Below, piece by piece: positions 46,829 through 60,339 of a stretch of 64,000 nucleotides of DNA (positions are counted from its first letter, which is position 1; each line of letters starts with the position of its first letter). Made by a program: the position numbers and the translations under genes. Source of the stretch: Cryptomeria japonica (lineage: Eukaryota > Streptophyta > Pinopsida > Cupressales > Cupressaceae); the NCBI RefSeq assembly GCF_030272615.1, contig NW_026729299.1, positions 1-64,000 on the forward strand, read 5' to 3'. Below the pieces are notes generated by a model. The model ran no database searches. It was not told the origin of the DNA and was given only the letters and a program-made list of their open reading frames with translations.

Positions 46829-48658
46829 ATTATCGGCATTTGCAAACTGAAGAACAAAGATAGAATGGATTTCAGCAATTTCATTCAATACATTCGTCCT
46901 AGTCATGTCTAGATATTCCTAGCACGCTCCGTGTAACAATGATTTCCTCGATAGAATATTATATTTAAGTTAACATGTTGGACGAGTATATCTTTTTTAA
47001 TCAAGTTTTGAAATAAATACAAATTTTTCAATTATATTTGAAAAATATTTGTATTGTATATTTGACACTATGATCATTTGAAACAAAGATTTGTAACAAT
47101 TTCATGTTTGAAGAATTTATATTTATGATTTCTTTTGTTTTTATGAAATGAGCTTAAGAACTATTTGTTTGTTGATTTATTTTGTTTCTACACATTAAAA
47201 TTAGACTTTAGTGGACTTATACATAAATAAATGGTTGATTTTATGTAATATAAATATATTATAAATGAACTCATACATCATCTTTCTAAAATTATTTCTC
47301 ATACTCTTAAATTGTATTCTTAAGATGTAAATAAAAGAGTCACCAAATATATCATTAGACGATAGTGTGTACACACACAAACTTTACTTTAAAAAAATGA
47401 CATTGTACAGTTGAAATAACATGGCACTACGCACTTATGATAACTTCCACTTCATCTTTAACGACTTTCTTTCATTGCATGTGAAGCATGAAGATGCTTT
47501 TTAAAAAATAGTAGCTTTACAAAATGTTCATGCGGAGTACAACTATTCATAACTATTTAGCTAACTAGTTATCTAATGGTCATAGCCAACTATACATCTA
47601 TGCAAATTTCTACTACATCTTTGTTATACCAAATTCAGACCATAGTCTTTTCTATACATATAAATGTGGCCATGCACTCTATCAAAGGCGATATTTTCTT
47701 GAAATATGTTGTCTTTATGAATGATTTTTTTATTGTTAAAATTTACCCTCGTATGATTTACTTGAAAATGTATGATGTGCATTCTTATCTATGCTGTAAA
47801 ATATGACACTTGAAATTTGTGAAATATTTTTTATCTTCGCGTCTACATTTTTTTCTTGTTATTTCTACATTTATTTAGAATTCCCTTATATTTTGTATCA
47901 AAACCTATTGCTTTCATAGATATCTTTTTGCTATAGTGTATATATTGCCCTTTCTTGCATAGTCTATTTGCATCCAACTCCTAAACTCCTCCAACTGTAC
48001 TATTTTCAAACTTTTTATTTTACATACTTGCTTTGATTTAGGTATCAGAAATAAATTTATTTTACTTCCCCTAATTCCTAACCAAGCTCTAGTGACTAAT
48101 TAATTTTTTTTATACATAAAACTTTGATATTAGCTAGTTACAGTGTGGTGAGACTGGTTGTATTATAATACTACTTTGAAATAGAAACATGGAATCAATT
48201 TTGTTTCAATAATCTACTTATCCATTGCTAACTGCACCTTAAGGGATCAATCCTTAGTAGGATTTTTGTGTTTAAAGAATTCATACCAAATACAATCCAT
48301 TCTTGTGAGAAGGTAGATTTTAAAAATTCAATAATAGATGCAACAAGACTCCAATTATCCAAAATCCATAATCTAAAGTCTATACTGTCCAGAGATAGAA
48401 AATTGTACTTTGGAATAAAAGGCTTTCATTTCCTATCATATTAATTAACTCTACTTGTGAGTTAAAAGTTTATTTTTAGGCATGCAGTGAGGTATGTTTT
48501 AGGCACGTAGAAGTTTTTTATTCAAGAGAACCAATGGCTTCAATAAATAGATAACAATCACAAAATTATAGAATAAAATTATACACAACAAAGAATAAGC
48601 TGGCTACATAATAACTCCAAATCAAAACTCCTTGGTCTAACTGTTTTTTATTCCTTCT
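46829..48658. other. AT-rich intergenic DNA, second copy
   Basis: Equivalent of 14611-16440; nothing recognised. Confidence 0.5.
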
Positions 48659-49508
48659 TTGGTGTTTCCTTACATAGTTGGTGCCTTCAGGTGGGGCTTG
48701 AATCCTTTTTCTTTATAGGATGGTATTTTGTGCATCAGTATCTTGCGCATTGAGTTTGTGGCTTGGGTTGGTACGACGTTTGGATAATCTTCTATTTCTC
48801 TACTTTTGCTAACCTAACTGTGGTTGTTTTTACCTTGGCGATAATTTGGAAGGCTAACTTGATCGAGGATTCTTTCAAGGTGGATCTTCTTAGGGGACTT
48901 GTTGTGCTCATTGATGTTGAAGAACCTATTGAGGTTGCTCTTAATATGGCATTGGTCTGTATGATGTAGTTTACTCCTAGTTATAATGAGTTGGACCATT
49001 TGGTGGATAGCAAGGTTCTTATTGCTCGGTGGACCCTCTTGATGCTCCTACCAGATTTTCTACTCTGTGTTGTTGCAAATTCACTATGGTGGTATTTTGT
49101 GCTTCTATTGCTTCTAGTTATTTGAGTACTTGCCATATTCAGTTACTTGTGGGCATGTTGTGTTCCCTTGGTTCTGATGACATTGGACCTATCAAGGTGC
49201 TCCAGGATGTCGTTGCTATAGTGATTTCTATTGTAAAAGGTTGAGGGATGCCTTTGAAAACCCTATGAGTGTTTTTGTGCTAGTCCATTTCTTGGGTATA
49301 ATTTTTTGTGTTTTTTTGGAATGGCTAGATACTTTTTCTACCATAAAGCTTTTGGGTTTCTTTAGATCTATGTGGCTTGTGTTCACATGGTTTTTTGGCA
49401 CCTTTAGTACTTTGTGATTTCTGTCCTTGCTAGAAATAATTTTTGGTCAAGGTGGTCCTATAGGTAAATGGTTGCGGGGTGACTTTCAAAATACACCATT
49501 TGATGTTT
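48659..49508 (+). other. Possible decayed coding remnant, second copy
   Basis: Equivalent of 16441-17290, with short ORFs at 48763-48969 and 49029-49244; unidentified. Confidence 0.25.
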
Positions 49509-49523
49509 GTTCTCTTGACTGCT

Positions 49524-49763
49524 AATAAATATCATTAATTAGTGTTTTAAATATTTTTAAATAGAAATTTACATCTTAATTTTATAAAATATCTTTTTTA
49601 CATGAAAATATTTTAATAATTTTTTGACAAACATAAACTAAGAATAAATAATAAAGGATCATAAATTGCATGCATTAATATTATCTAGAACTAACCTCAA
49701 TAAATATATTAATGAAGTAATTGACATCCATTATATCTTTGTTTTTCAATTTTCACATGATTA
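49524..49763 (+). repeat. Degenerate direct repeat, copy 1 (unit 2)
   Basis: Equivalent of 17306-17545. Confidence 0.4.
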
Positions 49764-50222
49764 AATTTTATAATCAATAATCTATTATAAATACTAAATA
49801 AATATATTATCGTACTTAATAATATACAAATAATTTAAATAAAATGTTATGAAGTTTCATTTTGTTTGGTAAAGAATAATGCTTTTAGATTTGTTATTGT
49901 TGATTCTATTTGAATATGTAATCATATATTAATAGAATCTTTACTAACTCAATGTTGAGATACAAAATTTAAATACGTATAAATAACAATGTTGACTTTA
50001 TTTGTATTATAATAAATGTTGTTATTTATAAACCATCAAGTCTAAACTTAGAACGATGAAATGTTGTTTTAAAATGTTTTATATGCTTCCATGCATTAAA
50101 CATTAGTGTCAATTTTTGTAAAATGGGAGGAGCAAAGACATGTATATTGTCTTGCACAAAAACTTATTAATTATCTTGTGTTATGTGAAAGTTCTAATAG
50201 TAAACAAAATTTAGTCAATAAA

Positions 50223-50493
50223 AATATCAATAAATACTATTAATTGATTTCTTAAATATTGTTTATGAAAAATTTACATCCTCAATTTATCAAAGATGAA
50301 TATTCATTTTCAAAAACTATTATTATTTTTATATAAATTTTTTAATCAATACAAGTAAAGTAAAAATTAATCCCTAAATATTCTAAATACAAAACCAATT
50401 GACTTAAACGACTAGGACTAATAATATCTAGCCCTGATTACAGTGGATGTAATAAGTTGCTGACATCCATTCTGTCTATGTTTTCAAATTTGC
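50223..50493 (+). repeat. Degenerate direct repeat, copy 2 (unit 2)
   Basis: Equivalent of 18005-18275. Confidence 0.4.
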
Positions 50494-50502
50494 AAAGTCC
50501 GA

Positions 50503-52216
50503 TTATTGAGAATCAACGACACCGCAATAAAAAGCAGAGGGTTTGCGTGAGTTAGACGATATCCTAATGCTCGAAAATCATTTACATCGTCCCTCCATGT
50601 TGGCAACACACATGCCGATTATATCTTTTAGAAGTCTGCTTTGTTGGTTTTTAGGTTGAGATGCAAATTCTTCCATCGCCATCCATTGAAAAACAAAAAC
50701 AAAAAATTGCTTGAACCCAAATTAAATTCCAATTTAGCGACATAGAATTACCACCATATGCTTAAACATGTACCTTGGCTGCTGAAATTTTTGTATCTTG
50801 CACAACAATGTTAGAAGAAACAGATCTCAACATGCACACGAAGAGCAGATCAGATTTTTTGAAAGGGGCATTATGACCATCCCTGCAATTTATGCACCCA
50901 CAACTATTAGAGAGCTAAAAATTACTATTTCAACCTTATCCTTCTTCGTACCAACCATGAAACAAGTTACAACTTTCTGTAATGAAAGTTTTTCTTACCT
51001 AAACCCAACCACTTGGACAAATTCTGTATCAATCTATAAAAGCGCATGAATATTCTTCAAATTATCAAAAAAAGTTGAAAATTATATTGAACAGAAGGTA
51101 AAAATCCTGATTCAGAGGAAAATGGTTAGCTAGGTGACATTTACCTGTTTCTTCCTGAACTTCTCGTATGACCCCTTCCTTAATGCCTTCCCCTTATCAG
51201 AAATAAATAGTCGATAATTGCATTAGTGGGCGTTCATGAAAAAGGGCATTGCCATAAATTTAGTTTGATGAGGATATTTAAACCTGATACCTAGTTAATC
51301 CTTCCTATTTGCATCTTCCACAACCCGAAATCTTTGTAAGGGCCACACTTTTCTTGAACTACTAGAACCTATATTGCCATTGTCACGATAATTTATGTAT
51401 CAGATTTTTCACTTCAAACCACTAACCCACAACCACTATTAAAATAAAATTTATGGGTAATCATTATAGTAACTTTACATTTTCCCAGTTATGTAAGAAA
51501 AGAAAATCCTCTTAACACGAACAACCACTCAAAATAGTGAATGTCTTTTCACACTTGACAGTTACATTGCTATGGATAGGAGGAGAATATTAAGCAGAGT
51601 AACTACAATATATAAGAATTGGATTATGTTTTTACCTCTCCCTCCTTGTTGAATACAAAAGCTGTGATTCCCACTTGATGAGAAGCATTATCAGGGATGG
51701 TAGGAGGAGTTTGAGGGATCCAATTCACTAACATCACATATGAAGGCTCTGCATGGTGGTACCAAAATCCCACCTGCAATTCACCAAACACTATTGAAGC
51801 ATAAAAAAATGGCTTGGAGTGTAAAACATTAATAGTTGTAGCAAAGTTTTGGAAAACTAACCTCAATCGCAACATGGACTAGTTTCACCTGTTCCTTGGG
51901 CACTTTAATCCAGATCGCTTTCTTGCCCTATACGCGCATCTATCCAACAAGTATGAATTGAAGGTACTATTTATTACTAAGGGATTTGTATTTTAGAGTT
52001 AACATAGTGGGAATCATTGACCTGGTGTGCCCATTGAGAAAGTGATGCCTTGAGTGAAGCTGCAAAACGAGAAGCATCCTTTTGCATATTCTCTATATCA
52101 ACAATGACACCATTATATCTGTCTTCGTGGGCTTTGAGAACATCACATATTTTGCTCAAAATTGTTTCAGCATCATTGATAACATCATTAGTGTAAGCGA
52201 CTAAGCAGTGACTTGT
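50503..52216 (-). pseudogene. Nudix pseudogene C, second copy
   Basis: All the lesions of the first copy are present, including the missing start and the exon 4 TAG (51291-51293). One difference: C at 50694 for A at 18476, in the A-rich stretch (T-rich on minus) just before exon 8. Confidence 0.88.
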
Positions 52217-52302
52217 CAACCTTTTGAATACAACTATGAGCAAGATTGGATTTGCAAATGCAAAATGAATTGATATGACTACAATAATAATTTGTGGTAT
52301 AG

Positions 52303-52310
<8 letters not shown>

Positions 52311-52366
<56 letters not shown>
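52311..52366. repeat. (TA)28 microsatellite
   Basis: Same locus as 20093-20180 but sixteen TA units shorter; this is the only length difference found between the two 32-kb units. Confidence 0.97.
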
Positions 52367-52378
<12 letters not shown>

Positions 52379-52716
52379 AAGTGGCAACTGAAGTTTCTTG
52401 GATTTGAGAGGAATTCTTTGGGGATGGTAACAACCAACTACCACTACCTTTTGTCAGAAAAATGAAATAGGAAAACTTGAAACTTGTGGGCAAAGAAATG
52501 GATAAAAAGGAAAAACTTATGAACAATTGTGATACAGGGAAGCGCATGAACATCGTGAAGGTAAAGAAAGCTCAAATAAGGAAATACACTGATTAACGTA
52601 CTAGTAAGCATTTAACATTCTTGTGCAGGTTCGTTCTCCTTGTGTCCTCCTTGCCACAGTTTATTGACTTTCATATACGACGATTATTTGTTGAAATTGA
52701 CCTTTTTTAAAAGTAA
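52367..52716 (-). promoter_or_regulatory. Former promoter of pseudogene C, second copy
   Basis: W-box core TTGACC at 52697-52702; otherwise as 20181-20530. Confidence 0.5.
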
Positions 52717-52991
52717 ATAAATATTTTGAGAGAGGTTTGAGGTTTTCTTATCCTCATTTTCTTACATCTTGTTACATCGTCTATTGTTCAAGCCATTCAT
52801 CCGACTCAAAATTTCAATACTAGTCATTCTCATCTTCCTATATAATTCACTTGACTATGTCTACCTTCTATGCTTAGACTTCAAGCTTAACAATGACAAT
52901 GATGAAAAAAAAGGTATGTAAAATATTAAGCAATCAATCTTAATTAACGGTTTCAAATTAGTTAGAACTTGACTAGCTGAAATTGAGAGAA

Positions 52992-55900
52992 TGATAACTC
53001 AATGATGAGCGAATAGTACCAAACCGGTACTGAGAGGGGGGGGATGAATCAGTACAGAAAAAAATACAGTCCTAAACCGGTTTAACCGTAGACACTTCAA
53101 ATGACTGGCAGACAACGACACCGGTTTGAAACAGAGTGCAACTGGTAAAGCTAAGAATGTTTGAGACAAGCATTAATTGGTTACTCACTTAGCTTTTCAC
53201 TCAACTCGAGACTACACTACCATTTCACCCTTATGCATAAACAGGTAATCTATCATCAGATCATAATAACAGCTAGTTCAACATGTTTTATTGATAGGCA
53301 TAAAACACAGAACCATCATATGCTTGACAGACAATAGCAAAGCATCACAAGATAAAAGCATCACACACGACACACATATTTTTCACGTGGAAACCCAACT
53401 GGGAAAAACCACGGTGGGGATGAATACCCACAAACTATTTTTGAACTCTTTGGAAGTCCGCTCTGTTAGGATCCTTGTCTGGTTAGAGACATTACAATAG
53501 GTTCTGCTAGGAACCGATCCTGTTAGAGATCACCCAGTCAAGGGATGGCTACAATACTCGATTAAGGGTTAAACCCTGTTAAAGGTTACCTTGTTAGAGG
53601 ATTTAAAGAACTCAATAGCTAAAGGATTTCGAACTCGGTAGCTTTGAATTACCCTGTTAAAGGATTTTCAACAAGCCGGTTAAGGCTACCCTGTTAAGGG
53701 ATTTTCCAACTGTTGAGGTGGTTAGACATCAACAGGTATTACAATGATCTGGTAACAACACTCAATATCAATGCAGATCCACTTAAGCTCCTCTTCACCT
53801 TCTGCACTTACACTCTGTAGGTATCACTTCTCTCCTTTTGGTTTGGCAAGAATTACGTATCCCTTCTCTTGGATACACACACACACAACTTTTGCCAACA
53901 AATTTAGAGCAAGACACAACATTGACCTCATAGGAAAATAGATAGGTCAGTAGCATAAACCCTAAACCCTAAACCTGTTAGGTTAAGGAATTCAAACGGT
54001 TCAATCCTGACCGTTGAGCACAGTGCTTTAAATGCGACAGTCTTGATCCAATCTCAAGACATTCTCCATCGTCCATTTCCACCGATTTTATGGCGGCTGA
54101 TAACCCATCACACGTTATCACTGTTTAACAGACTTCGCACATTCCTGAGGTAGATAGAAACAATCTCCCTCATGCAAGATCCTTCACGCACACAGGATTA
54201 TGTGGCAACACGATCTGTTCTTCTTTACAATGCTAACTCATCACACAATATCACCAGTTGAGCCACATAGGCTTGAAGCACATCAACCAGAAACCCTGAA
54301 GTTGAGACTACCAACCAGTAGTCATACAACACTTCCATGTGCCGGTTGCCATAATTGTATGCCGATTCACCTTGAACAAACACACCATTTCACTTTGGCA
54401 CAAATGTCGGTTCACAGTGTTATACCAGTTCTCACATCTGCCAATTCACACCTCTTGAACATATTGACATCAATGACAACATACAATGTCATGATGTCCA
54501 CATACCGGTTCACATAATGCCAACAATCTCCCCCTTTGGCATTGATGACAATATACAAAGATATCTCTCCACTTCACATCTTCTCCCCCAATTTCTGCAG
54601 ATATCTTCTCCGCTTCACATCTTCTACCCCTTTGACAACAATGTCAAAGTGGAGGCACAAGCTTCCCTGTTCCATTATGCCGCTCCCCCTGAGGAGTAGC
54701 GTCCTTCAACACATCAATCCTAAAGAAAAATTTGTCTATGCAATACATGACTGGTGTGGAGCATATACCTTTAGTTCACCTCCTGAAGGGGTAGTACCCC
54801 TAATTCACCTCTTAAGTATATAAATGTATTCTTTGGGAGAGGCTCAGTGAATATGTCTGCTAACTGCTCCTTACTGGAAACATGCTCCAGTGCAATCTCT
54901 TTATTCTGAACCTTTTCCCTCAAGAACTGATACTTAAGCTCAAAGTGCTTGGTTCTAGAATGTAAAACCGGATTCTTGGAGATATTAATTGCACTAGTAT
55001 TGTCACAAAATATACTTACCAGTTCAGACACTGGAACTTTGAAGCCATTCAATACATGCTTCATCCAAATTGTTTGAGTGCAATTCATGAAAGCTGCAAC
55101 ATACTCTGCTTCCGCTGTAGACTGAGAGATACAACTCTGCTTTTTACTCATCCATGAGACCAGTCTACCACCGAGGAAGAATGCACACCCAGTTGTGCTC
55201 TTCCGATCATCTACATTACCAGCCCAATCAACATCTATGAACACTTTCAGGTTAAAATCATTATTGTATAGATACCATAACCCATAGTCAATAGTTCCTT
55301 TCAGATACCTAAGAATCCGCTTGACTGCAACCAAGTGAGATTCTCTTGGACTTTTTTGGAACCTTGCAGTAATGCCAACTGCATGTGCAATATCCAGTTT
55401 GCTATGCACTACATAATGCATCTTACCAATCATTGATCGGTATTCCTTCTTATCAACCAATACAGAGTCATCCTCTTTGGATAGTTTACAACCGGTCACC
55501 ATCGGTGTACCAACCGGTTTGCTATCTTCCATGCCAAAGGTCTTCAACACCTCTTTGACATACTTGGACTGAGTGATAAAGATTCCATCTTTCCTTTGCT
55601 GGATCTGTAGTCCAATGAAGAACTTAATCTCCCCTATGAGTGACATCTCAAACTCTTTCTTCATCTCATATGCAAATTCATGTCTCATCTTGTCATCTCC
55701 ACCAAAGATAATGTCATCAACAAATACCTCACAGATCAGGATCTGATCTCCTTCAGACTTCAAGTAGATATTGCCATCTTCACTTGTTCTCTCAAATCCA
55801 ATCTTCACAAGATGGGAATGCAGGTGTTCATACCATGCTCTAGGTGCTTGCTTTAGACCATATAAGGCTTTATGTAGCCTACACACCATGTCACTATCTT

Positions 55901-56931
55901 CAGATAGGGCAAATCCATCTGGTTGCTCTATATACACCTCCTCATCAAGTACACCATTTAGGAATGCAGATTTTACATCCATTTGATATACTTTGAAGCC
56001 TTTAAAAGATGCATATGCAAGAAGCATACGAACTCCTTCCAATCTAGCTACAGGAGCAAAGGTTTCTCCATAGTCTTCTCCTTACTCTTGGGCATATCCT
56101 TTGCACACCAGTTTGGCTTTGTTTCTAATCACTGTGCCATCCTCATTCAGCTTATTTCTGAAGACCCATTTAGGAGTAAACTCGCTGGAGGATTTAAGAA
56201 TCCAAACTGATAGATCACCTTGTTAGAGGATTTGTACAATGAAGCTTGTTAGAGCTTACCCGGTTAGGGGATTTGATTTTGTTGCAGTGATTAGAAAACA
56301 ACAAGAATGTTTGATCTGTTCTGCGTAGCACAATACTTGCTTGATCAGATCATTCTAAGTACATTCAACAATGCTCTTCATCTTTAACACTTTTCGCTTT
56401 TCAACAAAAGCTTTCACTCTTTTCGCATAATCTCCTCTCTATCACTTTCAGTATTATATTTGAAATGATTCACTAAGATGTCTTTAAATAGACATTCAAA
56501 TCTTATGCCGGCCTAAGGAAATCAAAACACAATTTCCTAGGTGCAGTGTATCTAGACAAGTAATCATAACTCATTACAAAATGACTGCCAAGAAAACAGT
56601 GCTAGTAACTCATCACAAAATCAAATACCGGTTAGAACAGTCAATACTGGTTGGAACAAAACATGTGAATCGTTGTCCTGGAATCTTCCGCTTGATCTCC
56701 ATCTCCATCTTCATCTTCATTTTGATGCTGACTTAGTGTAGCCACATGTTATCTCTTAAGCACATGTCGGTTGACACAAAGTACCGGTTAGAGATAGACC
56801 TTAAACATGCCGATTGTCAGTGTAAACCAATTGAAGTTACACTGGTAGTCAATGTAATCATATGTGTGTGTGAGAGTGTTTCATCAATGACAACAAGTGA
56901 TGAATACATTACAATCATCGTCAAGCCAACA
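52992..56931 (-). mobile_element. SIRE-like element, internally deleted, second copy
   Basis: 3' LTR 52992-54525, with the telomere-like run at 53957-53975; pol 54771-56183; partial divergent 5' LTR 56189-56931. The deletion and its join are the same as in the first copy. Confidence 0.75.
54771..56183 (-). pseudogene. SIRE-like RT-RNase H, second copy
   Basis: Same TAA (56082-56084) as the first copy. At 56053 the base is G (A at 23867), giving the canonical Pro of ETFAPVARLEG, so this copy keeps the ancestral state here and the first copy carries the change. Confidence 0.9.
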
Positions 56932-57576
56932 CACACAAACAACGAAAAAGGATATCTGCTTTAAAGGTGCGAAAGTTGTTACTGAACTTGGCGAATCTGT
57001 TCAAGGAGATTATAGCGAATTTGTTCAAGATCATAGCGAATATTGTTGCTGTTGATAGAAAGTCCTTCAAGGTGTAGATTTGATACTTTGTTGTTGTTGA
57101 TAGCAAGTTCTTCAAGGTGCAGATTTGATACAAACCCGAAGCAAATATATTCACTTGAAAGGGCAAACTTATTCCCTGTGGAAGTAAGAACCTAGTGCAA
57201 ACCTGTTCATGATAAAGAAGTAGATCAGATTTATGCAAGTGTGCAGAATACAGATCTCAGATTTGAGTTGCAGCTAAGTACACATTGTTACCTTTTGGAA
57301 TTGAATGCATAATCAGACTTGTGGGCCTTTATTGCTGGGTTTTTCCTCTCAGGAGGTTTTCCCAGGGTATTTGCGTGCCGTGTTTCATTATTATTCATCT
57401 ATGCCTAATTTTGAAAGTCACTAAACTAAACAACAAATCAATTAAGATTCAGTTTCCGAGTTTTCCATTAAATCTGAAAGTCTAATTTCAACATGGTATC
57501 AGAGCCCTAGGTTCGTATAGAGGCTGTAATCAGATTTGTGCTTCCTTCTAACCTGCTGATCAAAAGTTTAGTCCCC

Positions 57577-58413
57577 ATGGCTTCTTATATTAGGTCTGAA
57601 GATAGGTTGGAAGGTCACACAAATTTCTCTTCTTGGAAGGTCAAGATAATGATGGCATTGAATGATCTTGCTGCATATGTTAGCAAGAATGCTAAGGAAC
57701 CTGAGGGTGCAAGTGAGAAAGAAGATTGGAAGAAGAAGGACTTCCAAGCTCAAAGGATAATAATAAACTCCGTCAAAAACCATTTGCTGCCATCCATCTC
57801 CATGACGAAGTCCTCTAGGGAGATGTTCTCTACATTGGAAAAGATGTACGAAGTCAAAAATACCAGCTACATCCTTGCCTTAAGGAATCAACTCTCCTAC
57901 ATCAAATTAGAGAAAGAAGAACTTGTTGCTGCTTACTTCATGAGAATCTCTGAGCTGAGAGATCAACTTGCCACCATTGGGAAGAGTGTTGAAGACAATG
58001 ACTTATCTATGACTACCCTAAATGGTTTTCCTCCCTCTTTGGAACCATTTGTTCAAGGAATCTGTGCCAGAGTTGAGCTTCCTAAGTTTGATCAAGTAAT
58101 GGGAGATTGCATTCAAGAAGAGTCTCGGTTGGCTGCGAAAGGAAAAATTAAGAACCCTTATGATGAGCAACATGTCCTCTTGGCTAAGAAGGAAGACATC
58201 CATTGGAAGAAGAATGTTTTCAAGATAAATAGAGATTTCAGCTCTCCTACCCCTCCTTCAAAGAAAAGACCAAGAGACTTATCCCACATCCGATGCTTCC
58301 GATGCAACAAGCGTGGCCACTTTGCAAGGGACTATCAAATTCAGGATGAGCAAGAAGATGCAAACATAAATGACGTATCAAATCCTCACAATCGTGAAGA
58401 TTTCCTCCTTTGA
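57577..58413 (+). CDS. Copia-type gag, second copy
   Basis: 278 codons, identical in translation to 25391-26227, including Tyr in place of the last zinc-knuckle Cys. Confidence 0.85.
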   Translation: MASYIRSEDRLEGHTNFSSWKVKIMMALNDLAAYVSKNAKEPEGASEKEDWKKKDFQAQRIIINSVKNHLLPSISMTKSSREMFSTLEKMYEVKNTSYILALRNQLSYIKLEKEELVAAYFMRISELRDQLATIGKSVEDNDLSMTTLNGFPPSLEPFVQGICARVELPKFDQVMGDCIQEESRLAAKGKIKNPYDEQHVLLAKKEDIHWKKNVFKINRDFSSPTPPSKKRPRDLSHIRCFRCNKRGHFARDYQIQDEQEDANINDVSNPHNREDFLL

Positions 58414-58722
58414 TCTATTGGTTTGTTGATCCATCTTTAAGTTAAATTTTGTTTTAGATTTAAGTTTGGTTCCAACTTTAAGTCATAAATTTTTTGTGGA
58501 TTTATCTTCTAGATAGGGTTTTAGAGGGAGTCCCATGACATCTTTAAAATACTCTTTATCTCAGTAAAATCTTATTGTTGGTTTCTAATCATTGTGATCT
58601 ATTGCTCTAATGATGGAATTGATAAATGTGTTACTTGATTATTACAAATGTTTTCCTTTATTCTATGTTGAAACTAACAAGTGTTCTGGTTATATTCTAT
58701 AATACACTGGGTGTATCATCTA

Positions 58723-58928
58723 CCCTCTGCGGAGTGCAAGGTGAGTCCTTCCTCTGCGGAGTGCAAGGTGGCAGTTCTCTCTCGCCCTCTGCGGAGTGCA
58801 AGGTGAGTCCACCCTCTGCGAAGTGCAAGGTGGCAGTTCTTTCCACCCTCTGCGGAGTGCAAGGTGGCAGTTATTTCTCACCCTCTATGGAGTGCAAGGT
58901 GAGTTCACCCTCTACGGTGTGCAAGGTG
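58723..58928 (+). repeat. CTCTGCGG minisatellite, second copy
   Basis: Seven units, same number and order of variants as at 26537-26742; unlike the TA tract it has not changed in length. Confidence 0.9.
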
Positions 58929-60161
58929 ACAGGTTGTTCTTCTCAGTAAAAAAACATATGTATCCTTTGCGGTTGTGCATGATTTATGTTGTATAGTTAT
59001 ATATATCTTTGAGTATTAATTATTGTAGGTGTGCGTATGGAAAGGTCTCTGTCATCCTCTACGGATGTGCATGATGAAAGATCATGGTGTTACATGCAGG
59101 TCCCCAGGAAAGTGTGAAGTTATGAAGTGTTGGCTTCATCCTTTGCAGGCATTGCAAGAGAAGATCATGTAAAGGTTCATTGTAATGTAATTGTGTGATC
59201 AAATCACAAATTGTATATTGATTGTACTATTAGGGCTGGGCCCTAATCTTAAACATTGTAATTATTCATGCCATGGGATTCTCCATGTGAATTTGGTTAT
59301 GTATTTATTTTCCTCCCTAGTTAAGAGGGAGTGTTAGTCTATTGTAACTTAGTGAGGAAAATAAATAAGGATTCGAATCCTTATAGGGCTAGGCCCTTCT
59401 TCTTGATGTAATGTGGAAACTCAACTGGGTCCTATTCCCATGTAGCATGTGACCCTTAAATAGGGCAGAACAATTAAGGTAACGTGTGAAGGTTAAATAT
59501 AAAATATGGGTGCCAAAATATGGGGCCGACCCCAAAGGTAAACTTGCACGTTAGAACTCATATATAACAAAGTCATTTGCTATTCAATACACACACAAAC
59601 AACGAAAAAGGATATATGCTTTAAAGGTGTGAAAGTTGTTACTGAACTTGGCGAATCTGTTCAAGGAGATTATAGCGAATTTGTTCAAGATCATAGCGAA
59701 TATTGTTGCTGCTGATAGCAAGTCCTTCAAGGTGCAGATATGATACTTTGTTTCTGTTGATAGCAAGTTCTTCAAGGTGCAGATTTGATATAGACCCGAA
59801 GCAAATATATTCACTTGAAAGGGCAGACTTATTCCCTGTGGAAGTAAGAACCTAGTGCAAACCTGTTCATGATAAAGAAGCAGATCAGATTTATGCAAGT
59901 GTGCAGAATATAGATCTCAGATTTGAGTTGCAACTAAGTACACATTGTTACCTTTTGGAATTGAATGCATAATCAAACCTATGGGCCTTTATTGCTGGGT
60001 TTTTCCTCTTAGGAGGTTTTCCTAGGGTATTTGCGTGTCGTGTTTCATTATTGTTCATCTTTATGTTTATGCCTAATTCTGAAAGTCACTAAACTAAACA
60101 ACAAATCAATTAAGATTCAGTTTATGAGTTTTCCATTAAATCTGAAAGTCTAATTTTAACA

Positions 60162-60339
60162 TAAAAGGCTGCCACTGGACGAACATGTGGACTCTGTAGA
60201 CTTCATAGGAGTACAACTTCAGAGGAGACTTGATAATAAAAAAGAAGAAGAAGAAAAACATAGGAAAGAAGAAAGCTTATATGTGTTCACTAGACTAGCA
60301 CTGATACTGGGAAAAACAAGAAGAAATCCCTGGTGAAAG
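60162..60339. other. Spacer between retroelements, second copy
   Basis: Equivalent of 27976-28153 with GA at 60181-60182 in place of AG. Confidence 0.5.

Larger units (their letters stand above)
56932..60161 (+). mobile_element. Gag-only Copia-type element, second copy
   Basis: 5' LTR 56932-57493 (truncated), primer site 57494-57511, gag 57577-58413, minisatellite 58723-58928, 3' LTR 59332-60161. It differs from the first copy at 58493 and 59353. Confidence 0.8.
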